Source of the DNA: Solihabitans fulvus
GTDB lineage: Bacteria > Actinomycetota > Actinomycetes > Mycobacteriales > Pseudonocardiaceae
Reading direction: 5' to 3'
Assembly: GCF_008386585.1 (NCBI RefSeq)
Contig: NZ_VUOB01000064.1
Location: forward strand, 80,339-144,338
DNA: 64,000 bases
The notes under the pieces are model-generated. The model searched no databases. It was given only the letters and a program-made list of their open reading frames with translations, and had not been told where the DNA came from. The position numbers were made by a program, and so were the translations under genes. Positions 36,123 through 45,412 of this stretch are shown in pieces. The stretch's first letter is position 1. Every line of letters starts with the position of its first letter.

Positions 36123-37325
36123 TCAGGCCCCGTCGGCCACCAATTCCTCCCGCACCCGACGCCGCACCCCGGCAACGGCCTTCGACCTGGTGAACGCGTC
36201 GGCCACCTGCGCAAGCCACGCGGTCTCGGCCGCCACATTGGCCTGCACCTCGTGCGGCACGCCGAACGCCGGATCGGACCGGTAGCGACGCCCCGCACCG
36301 GCCGCCTCGATCGCCGCCGCGATCGTCGCCGCCTCCACCGTCGCGGCCAACGCCGACGAACCCACCCCGCCCGCAGCCTCCGCCGCCCACCTCGGGGCCT
36401 CCGGATGGAAGTGGGCACGCAGCGCCAGATGACCGTCCCGGATCTCGATCACCCTGCGATACAACGCGAACTCCGCGTCACGCGGCACCCGCCGCGGCTC
36501 CCTCGGCGCCAACGCGATCTCCGGAACGGCCGCGTGCAGCGCCGACCACAACGGGCCGATCCGCCGATAACCCCGATAGGCACGCAACCACCGAACCCCC
36601 CGGCCAAGCCGCGGCCCCCACGCCGTCACCGTCAGCCCCGTCGCACCCAGCACGAGACAACCGGCCCCCAACACCGTGGACAACCCGTCCTGCGGACCAC
36701 CCTCCCGACCGGTGAACAACACCGCGCGAACGTCGTCAACCGTCCACGCGGCCCACAGAATCCCGGCGGTCGCGCTGTACATGATCAACCGAAGGCCGAG
36801 CCGGGGCGTACTCGGCTGGACGTGCCTGACGTGCCGACCGATCTGCCGCAGAAAAATCGCCAGGCACGCCCCGATGTAGCCGAGGAAGATCACGTGATAG
36901 ACCGCCATCAACGGCTTCCCGTTGTCCCCCACCACGATCTGGCCGTCCACGTTGCGCGTGCCGGCCGCGAGGAACAACACGACCGAAGCGAGCGACAACC
37001 CGCCCCCGACCACCAGATGCCACCGCACCGCCCGCCGACCCGGCTGACCGGACTGCACCGCACGCCCCGCCAACGCCAGAAAACCCAACGCCGCCATCGT
37101 GAACCGATCCCCGACCAACGGCGCCAGGTTCGCCACCGGCTCCACCCGCCCCACCGCGGCGATCGTCCCGGGAGCCAACACCGCCATGTTCACACCAAGA
37201 CACAGACCGACCCCGCACACGTACCGCAGCAACGGGTTGGCCGGACCACCCCGCGCGGCCACCAGCTTGTAACCGCACACCAGCACGACCACCGCGCAGG
37301 ACAGATAGGCCGCAACGTCAGGCAC
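36123..37325 (-). CDS. MAB_1171c-type membrane protein (DUF6545-like)
   Basis: A 400-aa protein with about seven membrane helices in residues 1-240 and a ~160-residue cytoplasmic tail rich in Arg and Ala. The tail motif GYRRIGPLWSALHAAVPEIAL and the YRRVIEIRDG segment match the family I know as MAB_1171c putative transporters. GTG 37325 overlaps the peptidase gene by 8 bp. Family members typically sit with an XRE regulator and an ImmA/IrrE-like peptidase, as here; what they transport or sense is unknown. Confidence 0.78.
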   Translation of the reverse strand: MPDVAAYLSCAVVVLVCGYKLVAARGGPANPLLRYVCGVGLCLGVNMAVLAPGTIAAVGRVEPVANLAPLVGDRFTMAALGFLALAGRAVQSGQPGRRAVRWHLVVGGGLSLASVVLFLAAGTRNVDGQIVVGDNGKPLMAVYHVIFLGYIGACLAIFLRQIGRHVRHVQPSTPRLGLRLIMYSATAGILWAAWTVDDVRAVLFTGREGGPQDGLSTVLGAGCLVLGATGLTVTAWGPRLGRGVRWLRAYRGYRRIGPLWSALHAAVPEIALAPREPRRVPRDAEFALYRRVIEIRDGHLALRAHFHPEAPRWAAEAAGGVGSSALAATVEAATIAAAIEAAGAGRRYRSDPAFGVPHEVQANVAAETAWLAQVADAFTRSKAVAGVRRRVREELVADGA

Positions 37326-37851
37326 GGGGCCGCCGACGCGCGCGCGTCTCGAACAGCGGACCCAACCTGGCCAGACCGTCCGCCGCCTCGGCCGACGCGG
37401 CAGGCGGCGCCTCACGGGTCGCCCGCTGCGAGATCAGCGACGCGATCACCTCCGCCTCCCGCTCCTGCTCGACGTCGTACACGGTCCGACCAAGCACGCG
37501 CCGCACCAGCTCCGGCGACAGATGCGGCAACAGGATCTTCGACACCGGCGCGTCCAACGTGGTCGTCCCCGCGTGCCCGCACAACAGGTGACCCACCTCG
37601 TGCAACAGGATGTGCTGCTGGTGCAACGCCGTCGTGTTCGTTGGATACAGGATGTACTCGGCCCGGTCAGTCGTCGCGAGCATGCCGCACGGCGTGTACG
37701 CCTGCGCCGTCACCGGCACCAGTTCGATCGGCCGACCACGCCGCAGCGCCAACGTCGCGACCAGCGCCTTCGGATCGAACGGGACCGGCAGCGGCAGGTC
37801 GCCGACGATCCGCTGACATCGCTGCCAAAGCTGCTTGTCCCGCCTGTCCAC
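37318..37851 (-). CDS. ImmA/IrrE-like zinc peptidase
   Basis: A 177-aa cytoplasmic metallopeptidase with HExxH at His84-Glu85-Val-Gly-His88 and a downstream EREAEVIASLI segment supplying the third ligand. The N-terminal half (PLPVPFDPKALVATLALRRGRPIEL) is typical of the actinobacterial members. ImmA/IrrE-type enzymes cleave partner repressors to switch genes on. The XRE gene 24 bp upstream is the obvious partner, and the membrane protein downstream may signal to it. Confidence 0.85.
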   Translation of the reverse strand: MDRRDKQLWQRCQRIVGDLPLPVPFDPKALVATLALRRGRPIELVPVTAQAYTPCGMLATTDRAEYILYPTNTTALHQQHILLHEVGHLLCGHAGTTTLDAPVSKILLPHLSPELVRRVLGRTVYDVEQEREAEVIASLISQRATREAPPAASAEAADGLARLGPLFETRARRRPRA

Positions 37852-37875
37852 GACCCCTCCCCCGCACCCACCGAG

Positions 37876-38298
37876 CTACTGACCTCGGCCGGCCTCGCGC
37901 CGGGCGATCGCCTCGATCATGTCACTGATCGTGGCGAGCCCGTCCGGCGAAAGAGTCACAGCGCGCAGCGCCACGTCGCGGACCCCGGAGTCGCGCAGCG
38001 CCCCGAGCAGCTCCAGCTCCTCCGCGATCACCGCGCCCTGCTCGTCGTCGAAGAAGTATGCGGGCGGAACCTGGAAGAACTGGGCGAGCGCCTCGAGATG
38101 ACGCTTGGTCGGATTGTCCCGCCGACCCGTCCGCAACTGCCACAGATAGGTGGCCGAGAACGTCTCGCCGGTGGCCTCCCGACACGCCCTCGCGACCTCC
38201 TCGTTGCTGTAGGGCTCACGGTTGGGGCGACGAACGATCCGGAAGAGCGTGTCGATCTTCCCCGCGAGCACCGACGCGCCCGACGCCGAGTCAACCAC
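37876..38298 (-). CDS. XRE-family regulator of the peptidase/membrane-protein module
   Basis: A 140-aa protein with a helix-turn-helix in residues ~12-75 (PYSNEEVARACREATGE...SATYLWQLRTGRRDNPTKRHLEALAQFF), typical of the mycobacterial EspR-like XRE group, and a short C-terminal helical region. GTG 38298 is set by GGAGG 6-10 bp upstream. It heads a three-gene set and is divergent from a secreted peptidase gene, with 243 bp between. A TAGGAT -10-like box lies in the spacer on its strand (38367-38372). Confidence 0.85.
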   Translation of the reverse strand: MVDSASGASVLAGKIDTLFRIVRRPNREPYSNEEVARACREATGETFSATYLWQLRTGRRDNPTKRHLEALAQFFQVPPAYFFDDEQGAVIAEELELLGALRDSGVRDVALRAVTLSPDGLATISDMIEAIARREAGRGQ

Positions 38299-38366
38299 CG
38301 CCCACCTCCTGCCCAACCGCGCACGTCCGACGTCAGCACCGATGGACCACGAATCGGCGCGGCTTC

Positions 38367-38372
38367 ATCCTA
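38367..38372 (-). promoter_or_regulatory. Candidate -10 box for the XRE module
   Basis: TAGGAT read on the minus strand, about 70 bp upstream of the XRE GTG. No convincing -35 is found, so this is weak. Confidence 0.25.
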
Positions 38373-38541
38373 GTTCACCGCTGACAGTCGCCGTGCCGCC
38401 TTTCACCAGGGCCGACGCAAATGGCCTCAACCGGAAGGATGAGGCAGGTTCCACCTTGGTGCCGTTGTCCGGAACGCCCCGCGCGAGTGAGCTTGTCCCA
38501 CCGGCCACTCGCCGGAAATCGGCTATCGCAATGGGGGCACC

Positions 38542-40191
38542 ATGCGCACAACCCGGTTCGCGCTGACCGCGCTGACCGTGATCGGCACGCTGTTGGCCGG
38601 CGGCTACTCCGCCACCGCCGCCGCGCCCACCGACACCGACCAGGCCCTCGCCACACCGGCGCGCTACCTGAACCAGACCATCGACTGGCAGCCCTGCCTC
38701 GACCCCAACCACATCCCGCCGGGACTGCCGCCCGGCTCCGAACGCCTACAGTGCGGCAGCTACACCACGCCAAGGGACTGGCACCACCCCGAACACGGAC
38801 CCGACCTCACCATCGCGGTCAGCCGCCTGCGGCCCGTCAACGGCCAACCCAAGGGCACCGTGCTGACCAATCCCGGCGGCCCCGGCGCGGCGGGACGCAC
38901 GCTGCCGCTCGTGTTCCTCGCGTCCAACCGCACAAAGCTGTTGGACAGCATGGAGATCGTCGGCATCGACGTGCGCGGCACCGGCAGCAGCAGCGCCGGC
39001 AGCTGCGGTGACGACAACTGGGTCGGCCAGGTCGACCCGAGGGACCGCAGCGACGGCAACCTCGACCTTCTCCTGTCCACGGCCCAGTTGCAGGCGAAGT
39101 TCTGCCAGGTGAAGTCCAGCGACCTCGGCCGGTACATCACCACCGAGCAGACCGTGCGGGACCTCGACCTGTTGCGGCACCTGCTCGGCAGGGACAAGGT
39201 CAACTGGATCGGCTACTCCGGCGGCACCTGGCTCGGCGCCTACTACGCCACCTACTTCCCCAACCGCGTCGACAAGTTCGTGCTCGACTCCAACGCCGAC
39301 TTCACCGGCACCTGGCACGACGTGTTCGCCCGATTCGGCCTCGGGTTCGAGCGCCGCTTCCGGGAGGACTACCTGCCCTGGGTCGCCACGTACGACTCGG
39401 TCTTCCACCTCGGCGTGACCGGCGAGCAGGTTCGCCGGCAGTACGAGAGCCTGCGGGCGGCACTGACCGCGCGGCCCGTCGCGCTGCCCGACGGCAACCG
39501 CTTCACCGCGCCACTGCTGGACTTTCTGTTCGTCAGGGCCATGTACAGCAAGTCCAGCTTCTCCGCGGCCACCAAGGCGTTCAACACCCTGATCCAGGTC
39601 GTCGCCGCACCGACCGACGCCGGCCGGCAGGCCCTCGTCCCGGTAGCGCGGCAGCTGGCGAAGAACGACGACGCGGAGAACGCCACGTTCCACGCCATCA
39701 TGTGCAACGACATGCAGACCCCGCTCGACCCGCAGGGCGTGCTCGACGAGTCGGGGCGCCAGGGCCGGCAGTACCCGCTGGTCGGGTACTTCGTGCTCAT
39801 CGCGCCGTGCACGTACTGGCACCGACCCGACGTCCAGCTCAGGACGCCGACGGGCCGGGGCGTGCCGCCGGTGCTGATGGTGCAGTCGCAACACGACCCG
39901 GCCACGCCGTACGAGGGCGCGCTGCGAGCCCACCAGCGGTTCGCCGGCTCGCGGATGCTGACCGTCACCAACGAGGGCGACCACGGCCAGTACGCGTTCA
40001 CCAACCCGTGCGTCAACGACACCGTCGAGGCGTTCGTGGTGGACGGCCGGGTGCCGACCGCCGACCTCAGCTGCGCCGGCGTCGGCCTGCCCGTGCCGAC
40101 CGCCGAGGCGGCCCTGGTCGCCGCGCAGCCGGGCAACCCCATCGAGCAGGCCGAACGATTCAGCGAGCTGGCCGGCCCACTCCCCCGCTGA
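38542..40191 (+). CDS. Secreted tripeptidyl-aminopeptidase-like alpha/beta hydrolase
   Basis: A 549-aa exported S33-type hydrolase. Residues 1-27 are a signal peptide (SATAAA cleavage). The fold shows an oxyanion strand TNPGGPGAAG, nucleophile Ser226 in GYSGG, Asp452 (QSQHDPATP) and His481 (EGDHGQY). A C-terminal TAP-like domain carries paired cysteines. Enzymes of this kind (Streptomyces Tap/SlpD-type) release tri- or dipeptides outside the cell. It is followed by a strong bidirectional terminator. Confidence 0.92.
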   Translation: MRTTRFALTALTVIGTLLAGGYSATAAAPTDTDQALATPARYLNQTIDWQPCLDPNHIPPGLPPGSERLQCGSYTTPRDWHHPEHGPDLTIAVSRLRPVNGQPKGTVLTNPGGPGAAGRTLPLVFLASNRTKLLDSMEIVGIDVRGTGSSSAGSCGDDNWVGQVDPRDRSDGNLDLLLSTAQLQAKFCQVKSSDLGRYITTEQTVRDLDLLRHLLGRDKVNWIGYSGGTWLGAYYATYFPNRVDKFVLDSNADFTGTWHDVFARFGLGFERRFREDYLPWVATYDSVFHLGVTGEQVRRQYESLRAALTARPVALPDGNRFTAPLLDFLFVRAMYSKSSFSAATKAFNTLIQVVAAPTDAGRQALVPVARQLAKNDDAENATFHAIMCNDMQTPLDPQGVLDESGRQGRQYPLVGYFVLIAPCTYWHRPDVQLRTPTGRGVPPVLMVQSQHDPATPYEGALRAHQRFAGSRMLTVTNEGDHGQYAFTNPCVNDTVEAFVVDGRVPTADLSCAGVGLPVPTAEAALVAAQPGNPIEQAERFSELAGPLPR

Positions 40192-40274
40192 GGTGCCCGG
40201 TTTTGGGTCGAAAGATTAACTTCATTCAACACTGAAGCTATCGAACTTTTTTGCACCAATGATGTCATGAAGCA

Positions 40275-40311
40275 GACGAAGGGGGCGACGCCGAGCGTCG
40301 CCCCCTTCGTC
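40275..40311. terminator. Strong bidirectional terminator
   Basis: GACGAAGGGGGCGACGC (40275-40291) and GCGTCGCCCCCTTCGTC (40295-40311) form a perfect 17-bp stem with a 3-nt loop. It lies between the convergent hydrolase and Ddn-like genes. The 70 bp to its left are much richer in A and T than the rest of the window. Confidence 0.85.
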
Positions 40312-40327
40312 CGTCAGCTCACATCCG

Positions 40328-40765
40328 TCAGTTCGCGGGCTCCAGCACGAAAACGGGAATCACCCGATCGGTCTTCGTCTGGTACTCGGTGTAGTCCGGC
40401 CAGGCCTCGACGGCGCGCTCCCACCACAGCGCCTTCTCCTCGCCGGTGACCTCGCGCGCAATCATGTCCTGCGGGGTCGGGCCGTCCTGCAACTCGACGT
40501 GCGGGTCCGCGACCACGTTGTGGTACCAGACCGGGTGCTTCGGCGCGCCGCCGAGCGAGGCGACCACGGCGTAGCGGCCATCGTGTTCGACCCGCATCAG
40601 CGGAACCTTGCGGATCTTGCCGGACTTGGCTCCCCTGGTGGTCAGGATGATCACCGGTTTGCCCATCATCATGTTGCCCTCGGCGCCGCCGGAGCTCTCG
40701 TACTGCTCCACCTGCTGCTGCACCCACTCGTTGGGATTGGGCTCGTATTCACCAGTCAGAGGCAT
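40328..40765 (-). CDS. Ddn-like F420-dependent oxidoreductase
   Basis: A 145-aa split-barrel protein of the deazaflavin-dependent nitroreductase family (DUF385). The signatures PVIILTTRGAKSGKIRKVPLMRVEHDG and VASLGGAPKHPVWYHNVVADP are clear. Mycobacterial Ddn reduces quinones and activates nitroimidazoles with F420H2; the natural substrate here is unknown. Its presence implies coenzyme F420 in this organism. Confidence 0.92.
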   Translation of the reverse strand: MPLTGEYEPNPNEWVQQQVEQYESSGGAEGNMMMGKPVIILTTRGAKSGKIRKVPLMRVEHDGRYAVVASLGGAPKHPVWYHNVVADPHVELQDGPTPQDMIAREVTGEEKALWWERAVEAWPDYTEYQTKTDRVIPVFVLEPAN

Positions 40766-40842
40766 GCGACCAGTTAGTACCAGTGACCGAGCCCGCGCGC
40801 GAGTCGTCTGCTCCGGCGCGCGCCGGAGCGGACGACCCCGGA

Positions 40843-41505
40843 TCAGCCGATCGCGAACACGTACTTGATCTCGACCGGGTTCTTCGGCGCGCCGTCCGGG
40901 CCGCCGTCGGTGGTGCCCGCCGCGCCGATCCGCTTGAGCGCGTCCATGCCGAACACCACGCGGCCGAACGGCGTGTAGTTGGGGCGCAGCTTGGTGTCCT
41001 GGTACACGAAGAAGAACTGGCTGCCGTTGGTGGCGGGCCCGGCGTTGGCCATCGCCACCGTGCCGGCCGGGTAGGTCGCGCCGGTCAGGTTCTCGTCGTC
41101 GTACTTGTAGCCGGGGCCGCCCTCACCGGTGGCCAGCGGGTCGCCGCACTGGAGCACGTAGATCCGTTGGGTGGTCAGCCGGTGGCACTTGGTGTCGTTG
41201 TAGAAGCCCTGCGCGCCGAGGTGCCGGATGGAGTGCGTGGTGCACGGGGCCTTGTCCGCGAACATGTCGATGACGATCGGGCCGAAGTTCGTCAGCAGCA
41301 CCTCGCGGAACGGGCGGGTGCTGGCGTGCGGCGAGGGAAAGCTCACCGGGCGGGCGGCCGGCGGGTCCGGCAGGTAGGTGCACGTCGCCGAGTGCGCGGC
41401 CGCGACGGCGTCCGGCTCCGCGGCACTGGCCGTCGCCGCCGTCATCGGCGCGACGACCGCGGCGGCCATCACCGCGGCGCACAGCAGTCTCGAAACGGTT
41501 CGCAT
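40843..41505 (-). CDS. Secreted cyclophilin-type peptidyl-prolyl isomerase
   Basis: A 220-aa exported PPIase: signal peptide 1-28 (TASA-AEP), then a cyclophilin domain with FGPIVIDMFADKAPCTTHS, FYNDTKCHRLTTQ and GSQFFFVYQDT. In the first active-site strand the usual FHR is CHR, and Phe of the QFF motif is retained. It likely helps fold exported proteins. GAGGAG precedes ATG 41505. Confidence 0.9.
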   Translation of the reverse strand: MRTVSRLLCAAVMAAAVVAPMTAATASAAEPDAVAAAHSATCTYLPDPPAARPVSFPSPHASTRPFREVLLTNFGPIVIDMFADKAPCTTHSIRHLGAQGFYNDTKCHRLTTQRIYVLQCGDPLATGEGGPGYKYDDENLTGATYPAGTVAMANAGPATNGSQFFFVYQDTKLRPNYTPFGRVVFGMDALKRIGAAGTTDGGPDGAPKNPVEIKYVFAIG

Positions 41506-41620
41506 GGTTCTCCTCGTCAGGCTGGAAGGTCGTTCGCTGCCCGTCTCCGATCGATCCCCAGGGGGATGATCACACGGAGGCAGAGCATTCCGAACCGGCC
41601 TGACCAGCACAAGGGAAAGT

Positions 41621-42412
41621 TCACGCGGCCCGGCGGCGTAGCACCTCGGCGGTGGCCTCGTCCGCTGGCAGGAACGCCTCAAGCATGAGCTCGGCCAGCG
41701 TGACGTCCAGCCCGGTGCCGAAGGTGGCCAGGGTGGTCAGCAGCCGCAGCTCGCCGTCCTCGGTACGCAGGCGCAGCGGCACCGCGAAACCGAGGAACCC
41801 CGCGCCCCGGTCGATCGGGTGGTCCGCGAGATAGCCCTCCAGCTCCGCGAGCAGGTCCGCGAGCCGGTCGTCGGGGTTGCGCGCGATCTCCTGCCGCAGC
41901 CGCTCGGTGATGTGCCTGCCCCACTGGTCGAGGTTGACGATGCGCGGCGCCATGCCGTCGGGGTGCAGGGCCAGCCGCAGCGCGTTGAAGCCCGGCGCGA
42001 CCAGGACCGGGTCGCAGCCCTCGGTGAGGACGCCGAGCGCCGCGTTGACGGCGAGCGTCTCGCCGTAGCGGTCGGTGACGATCGCGGGGTAGGGCTGGTG
42101 ACCGTCCAGCACCTGGCGCAGCGCGGCCATCACCGGCCGCATGCCGGGATCGGTCGGCGCGGTCTGCGGGTAGACGGGCGCGAAACCCGCCGTGTGCAGC
42201 AGAGTGTTGCGCTCGCGCAGCGGCAGCTCCAGCGACTCGGCCAGCCGCACCACCATGTCCCTGCCCGGCCTCGACCGGCCCATCTCGATGAAGCTCAGGT
42301 GCCGCTGGGTGGTGCCCGCGCGGAGCGCCAGCTCCAGCTGACTCAGTCTGCGGCGGGTCCGCCAGTCGCGCAACGTGCTGGCGAACGCGGTCGGCGCTGT
42401 CGGTGCTGTCAC
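41621..42412 (-). CDS. XRE-family regulator with MmyB-like ligand domain
   Basis: A 263-aa protein: helix-turn-helix at residues ~12-70 (LRDWRTRRRLSQLELALRAGTTQRHLSFIEMGRSRPGRDMV) followed by the MmyB-like PAS-related domain (~100-255; MLEAFLPAD near the end). This common actinobacterial type usually controls a divergent enzyme gene, here the SnoaL-like protein 181 bp away. It starts with GTG. Confidence 0.9.
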   Translation of the reverse strand: MTAPTAPTAFASTLRDWRTRRRLSQLELALRAGTTQRHLSFIEMGRSRPGRDMVVRLAESLELPLRERNTLLHTAGFAPVYPQTAPTDPGMRPVMAALRQVLDGHQPYPAIVTDRYGETLAVNAALGVLTEGCDPVLVAPGFNALRLALHPDGMAPRIVNLDQWGRHITERLRQEIARNPDDRLADLLAELEGYLADHPIDRGAGFLGFAVPLRLRTEDGELRLLTTLATFGTGLDVTLAELMLEAFLPADEATAEVLRRRAA

Positions 42413-42593
42413 GGACGTAGTTCAGCTCCTTCCGGGGCTCGGCGCCATTCCCTGCGGGGAATTGTCGGCGTCGCGGACTCCGCACATGATCGTCTCCATG
42501 AGCGACGACCTGCGCCTCGGGGTGGCGCTGCCGGCCCCGGTGCGCCCGACTCCCGCTCGTAGTCCATTCCCACAACCACGTGAGGACACCACC

Positions 42594-42962
42594 ATGAGTG
42601 ACGCCACCGAGTTCGCCAGCCGCTTCGCCGCGCAGTGGAACGAGCCCGACGCGGAGCTCCGCCGCGCGAGCATCGCCGAGCTGTGGGCCAAGGACTGCGC
42701 GCACTTCACGGACACGCGGGAGTTCCGGGGGCACGAGGCGATGTTCGACCGGATCACCGAGGCGTACGAGCAGTTCGTCGGCACCGGCAAGTACCAGTTC
42801 GTCTCCGCGGGCAACGCGGTCGGGCACCACGACGGGATCAAGTTCAACTGGCACATGGTGTCCTCGGCCGACGGCACGATCGCCGCAGTCGGCTTCGACT
42901 TCGTGGTGCTGGACGCGGACGGCCGCATTGGCCTCGACTACCAGTTCAACGAGCCGTCCTGA
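42594..42962 (+). CDS. SnoaL-like / nuclear transport factor 2-fold protein
   Basis: A 122-aa NTF2-fold protein (EFASRFAAQWNEPDAELRRASIAELWAKD at the N-terminus; TREFRGHEAMFDRITEAYEQF; DFVVLDADGRIGLDYQFNEPS at the end). Relatives are small cyclases, isomerases or binding proteins. It is divergent from an MmyB-type regulator that probably controls it. GAGG lies 8 bp before the ATG. A short GC palindrome sits in the 19-bp gap to the convergent STAND gene. Confidence 0.85.
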   Translation: MSDATEFASRFAAQWNEPDAELRRASIAELWAKDCAHFTDTREFRGHEAMFDRITEAYEQFVGTGKYQFVSAGNAVGHHDGIKFNWHMVSSADGTIAAVGFDFVVLDADGRIGLDYQFNEPS

Positions 42963-42981
42963 CAGCGCGGGCCCGGCCCGC

Positions 42982-45249
42982 TCATTCGCCGGGCGGATCG
43001 TCCAGCGCGTCGAGCTTCCGCCTGGTGCTGTCGGCGTCGTCGTGGCGCTGTTGGGCCCGGTACAGCTCCAGCGCCTCCTGCCAGACCGCGCGGGCCTGGT
43101 CGCGCTGGCCGAGCGCCAGGTGTGGGTGGCCGAGCCGGTCGAGGGTGTTGGCGGCCTCGATGGTGTCGCCGAGCTCGCGGAACAGGGCGAGGGACTGCCG
43201 GTGGAGGTCGACGGCCTGCTGGTGTTGGCCGGTGCGGTGGGCGATGTGGCCAAGGGTGTCCAGGGCGTACGCCTCGCCGTCCGGGTTGTCGTGCGTGCGG
43301 TGCAGGGCGAGCGCGGCCTGGCAGTGGCCCCTGGCCCGGTCGTGGTCGCCGGCCTGGGCCGCGTGCCAGCCCACCTGGTTGAGCGCGTCGGCCTCCCAGA
43401 CCGGGTTGTCCAGGGCGCGGTACAGCTCGAGGCCCCTGGTGGCGTGCTCAAGGGCTCTCTGGTCGTCCCCGCGCTGCTCCCAGGCGTGCGCGAGCAACCG
43501 GTGCGTGTGCGCCTGGTTGGTGCGGTCATGTTGTTCCACGGCAAGGGAAAGGGACTGGCTCAGGTGGCCGGTCGCCTCGTCGTGCTGCCCGACCTCGGTG
43601 TAGGCGTAGCCGAGCACCCGGTGGGCGCGGGTGCGGGTGGTGGGGTCGGGCAGGTGTTGGGCGGCGGCCAGCCCGGCGCGCCAGACCGCGAGCCGGTCGT
43701 GGCGGCGGCCCCGCCGGTCCTGGAAGGTGCCCAGCGTCCAGGCCAGGTTCCACACCGCCTGGTGCCAGCCGCGGGTGGTCGCGGCGCCCTGGGCGGCCAG
43801 CAGGCACAGGTGCTCGGCGTCGAACCAGGCCAGCGCCGCCGCGTAGTCGGCCAGCTGATCCGGGACGCAGCCCGGCGCGGGCTGGTCGAGCTGGACCGGC
43901 GGGCGGTGCGGGTCAAGGAGTCGGTCGGCGAGGTGGGCGGTGTGCAGGTAGAAGTCGACCACCCGCCGCAGCGCGTCCTCCCTGACCTCCGCCGACAGCT
44001 GCCGGCCCGCCATGCCGGTGGCGTAGCGGCGAATCAGGTCGTGCATCAGGTACCGGCCGTCGCGGTCGCGGCTCAGCAACGACGCCTGCTCCAACGCCAG
44101 CAACAACGTCCGCGCCTGCGGCAACGGCAGACCGATCAGGCTTGCTGCGGCCGGCGGGCTGATGTCCGCGCCGGGCGCGAGGGCCAGCAACCCGAACATC
44201 ACCTGTTGGTCGGCGGTCAGCGATCGATAGGACCAGGACAGCGCGGCCGGCAGGCTCGCCGAGGGGTCCTCGTCCTCCAACGCCTCCAGCCCGATCTCCC
44301 GCAGCTCCGCGGCGAACTCCGCCAACGGAACCCTGGGGTGGATGTTGGCGCGGCCGGCGATGATGCCCAGCGCCAGCGGCAGCCCACCGCACAGCGCGAC
44401 CAGTTCCGCCACCGCCGCGGGCTCCGCCGCCACCCGGTCCGCGCCGACCCGGTAGGCCAACAACGCGTGCGCCTCCTGCGCGCTGAGCATGCCAAGGGGC
44501 AGCTGGCGCGCGCCGTGCCTGGCGATCAGCCCGGTCAACGTCCGACGGCTGGTGATCACCACGGCGCACGAGTCCCCGCCGGGCAACAGCGGCACGACCT
44601 GCTCGGCGTCGGCGGCATTGTCCAACAGGATCAGCATCCGCCGCCCCGCGACCAGGCTCCGGTACAGCGCGGCCTGGGCCGGCAGGTCGACCGGGACACG
44701 ACCCGGCTCAACACCGAGCCCGTCGAGAAACCCTCGCACGGCCGTACCCGTCGGCAGCGGCTCGCTGTGCGGGCTGAACCCACGAAGATCGGCGAACAGC
44801 TGCCCGTCGGGGAACTCCGCGAGCTGCTGGTGCGCCCAGTGCAGCGCGAGCCAGGTCTTGCCGACTCCCCCGCCGCCACCGATCGCCGACACCACCACCG
44901 GGGCCCCCTCGGCGGCCGCGTCGTCCAGGGCGGCGGTGAGCGCGTCCAGCTCGCGGTCGCGGCCGACGAACGCGCCGGGCGGCGCGGGCAGCTGCCGGGG
45001 CACCGGCCCGGACGGGGCCGCCGGCTGCGCGTGGATGGTCGCGGCCAACAGCTCGTCCCGCTGGGACGGCCGCAACGCCAACGCGTCGGCCAGCAGCTGC
45101 ACGGTCATCGTTCTCGGGTCGGTGCGCTCGCCGGTCTCGAACCCTCGGATCGTGCGGACGCCGACGCCGGAACGCTCCGCCAGCTGCTCCTGCGTCATTC
45201 CGGCCTGCCGACGCAATTCCCGCAACAACGCACTGAACCGACCCGTCAC
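42982..45249 (-). CDS. XRE-NB-ARC-TPR STAND regulator
   Basis: A 755-aa protein: XRE helix-turn-helix at residues ~6-65 (LLRELRRQAGMTQEQLAERSGVGVRTIRGFETGER), NB-ARC NTPase with Walker A GGGGGVGKT near 126-134 and Walker B MLILLDNA near 205-212, and C-terminal TPR repeats (~480-745) of the AQ.GDHDRARGHCQAALAL type. This is a signal-triggered ATPase switch that binds DNA. Target genes and ligand are unknown. It starts with GTG and stands alone. Confidence 0.9.
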   Translation of the reverse strand: MTGRFSALLRELRRQAGMTQEQLAERSGVGVRTIRGFETGERTDPRTMTVQLLADALALRPSQRDELLAATIHAQPAAPSGPVPRQLPAPPGAFVGRDRELDALTAALDDAAAEGAPVVVSAIGGGGGVGKTWLALHWAHQQLAEFPDGQLFADLRGFSPHSEPLPTGTAVRGFLDGLGVEPGRVPVDLPAQAALYRSLVAGRRMLILLDNAADAEQVVPLLPGGDSCAVVITSRRTLTGLIARHGARQLPLGMLSAQEAHALLAYRVGADRVAAEPAAVAELVALCGGLPLALGIIAGRANIHPRVPLAEFAAELREIGLEALEDEDPSASLPAALSWSYRSLTADQQVMFGLLALAPGADISPPAAASLIGLPLPQARTLLLALEQASLLSRDRDGRYLMHDLIRRYATGMAGRQLSAEVREDALRRVVDFYLHTAHLADRLLDPHRPPVQLDQPAPGCVPDQLADYAAALAWFDAEHLCLLAAQGAATTRGWHQAVWNLAWTLGTFQDRRGRRHDRLAVWRAGLAAAQHLPDPTTRTRAHRVLGYAYTEVGQHDEATGHLSQSLSLAVEQHDRTNQAHTHRLLAHAWEQRGDDQRALEHATRGLELYRALDNPVWEADALNQVGWHAAQAGDHDRARGHCQAALALHRTHDNPDGEAYALDTLGHIAHRTGQHQQAVDLHRQSLALFRELGDTIEAANTLDRLGHPHLALGQRDQARAVWQEALELYRAQQRHDDADSTRRKLDALDDPPGE

Positions 45250-45412
45250 GTAACGCCCTTCGATCCCGACAACCGTGCCCGATCCCGACGCTAGCGCGGA
45301 AGCCGGCCACCCGAGGCCGATTCCCGACGCCGCCGCATGATCATCTCAAAGAGCGGCGACCCCGCCCCAGTGGCCGGGTCCCACGGCGGGCCGGCGCGCC
45401 TCGCGTCTTCGA

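Noticed and set aside
42498..42593. In-frame upstream ATG that would extend the SnoaL-like protein
   Set aside because: The NTF2 fold begins at ATG 42594, which has a GAGG site; the upstream part is unlike the family.
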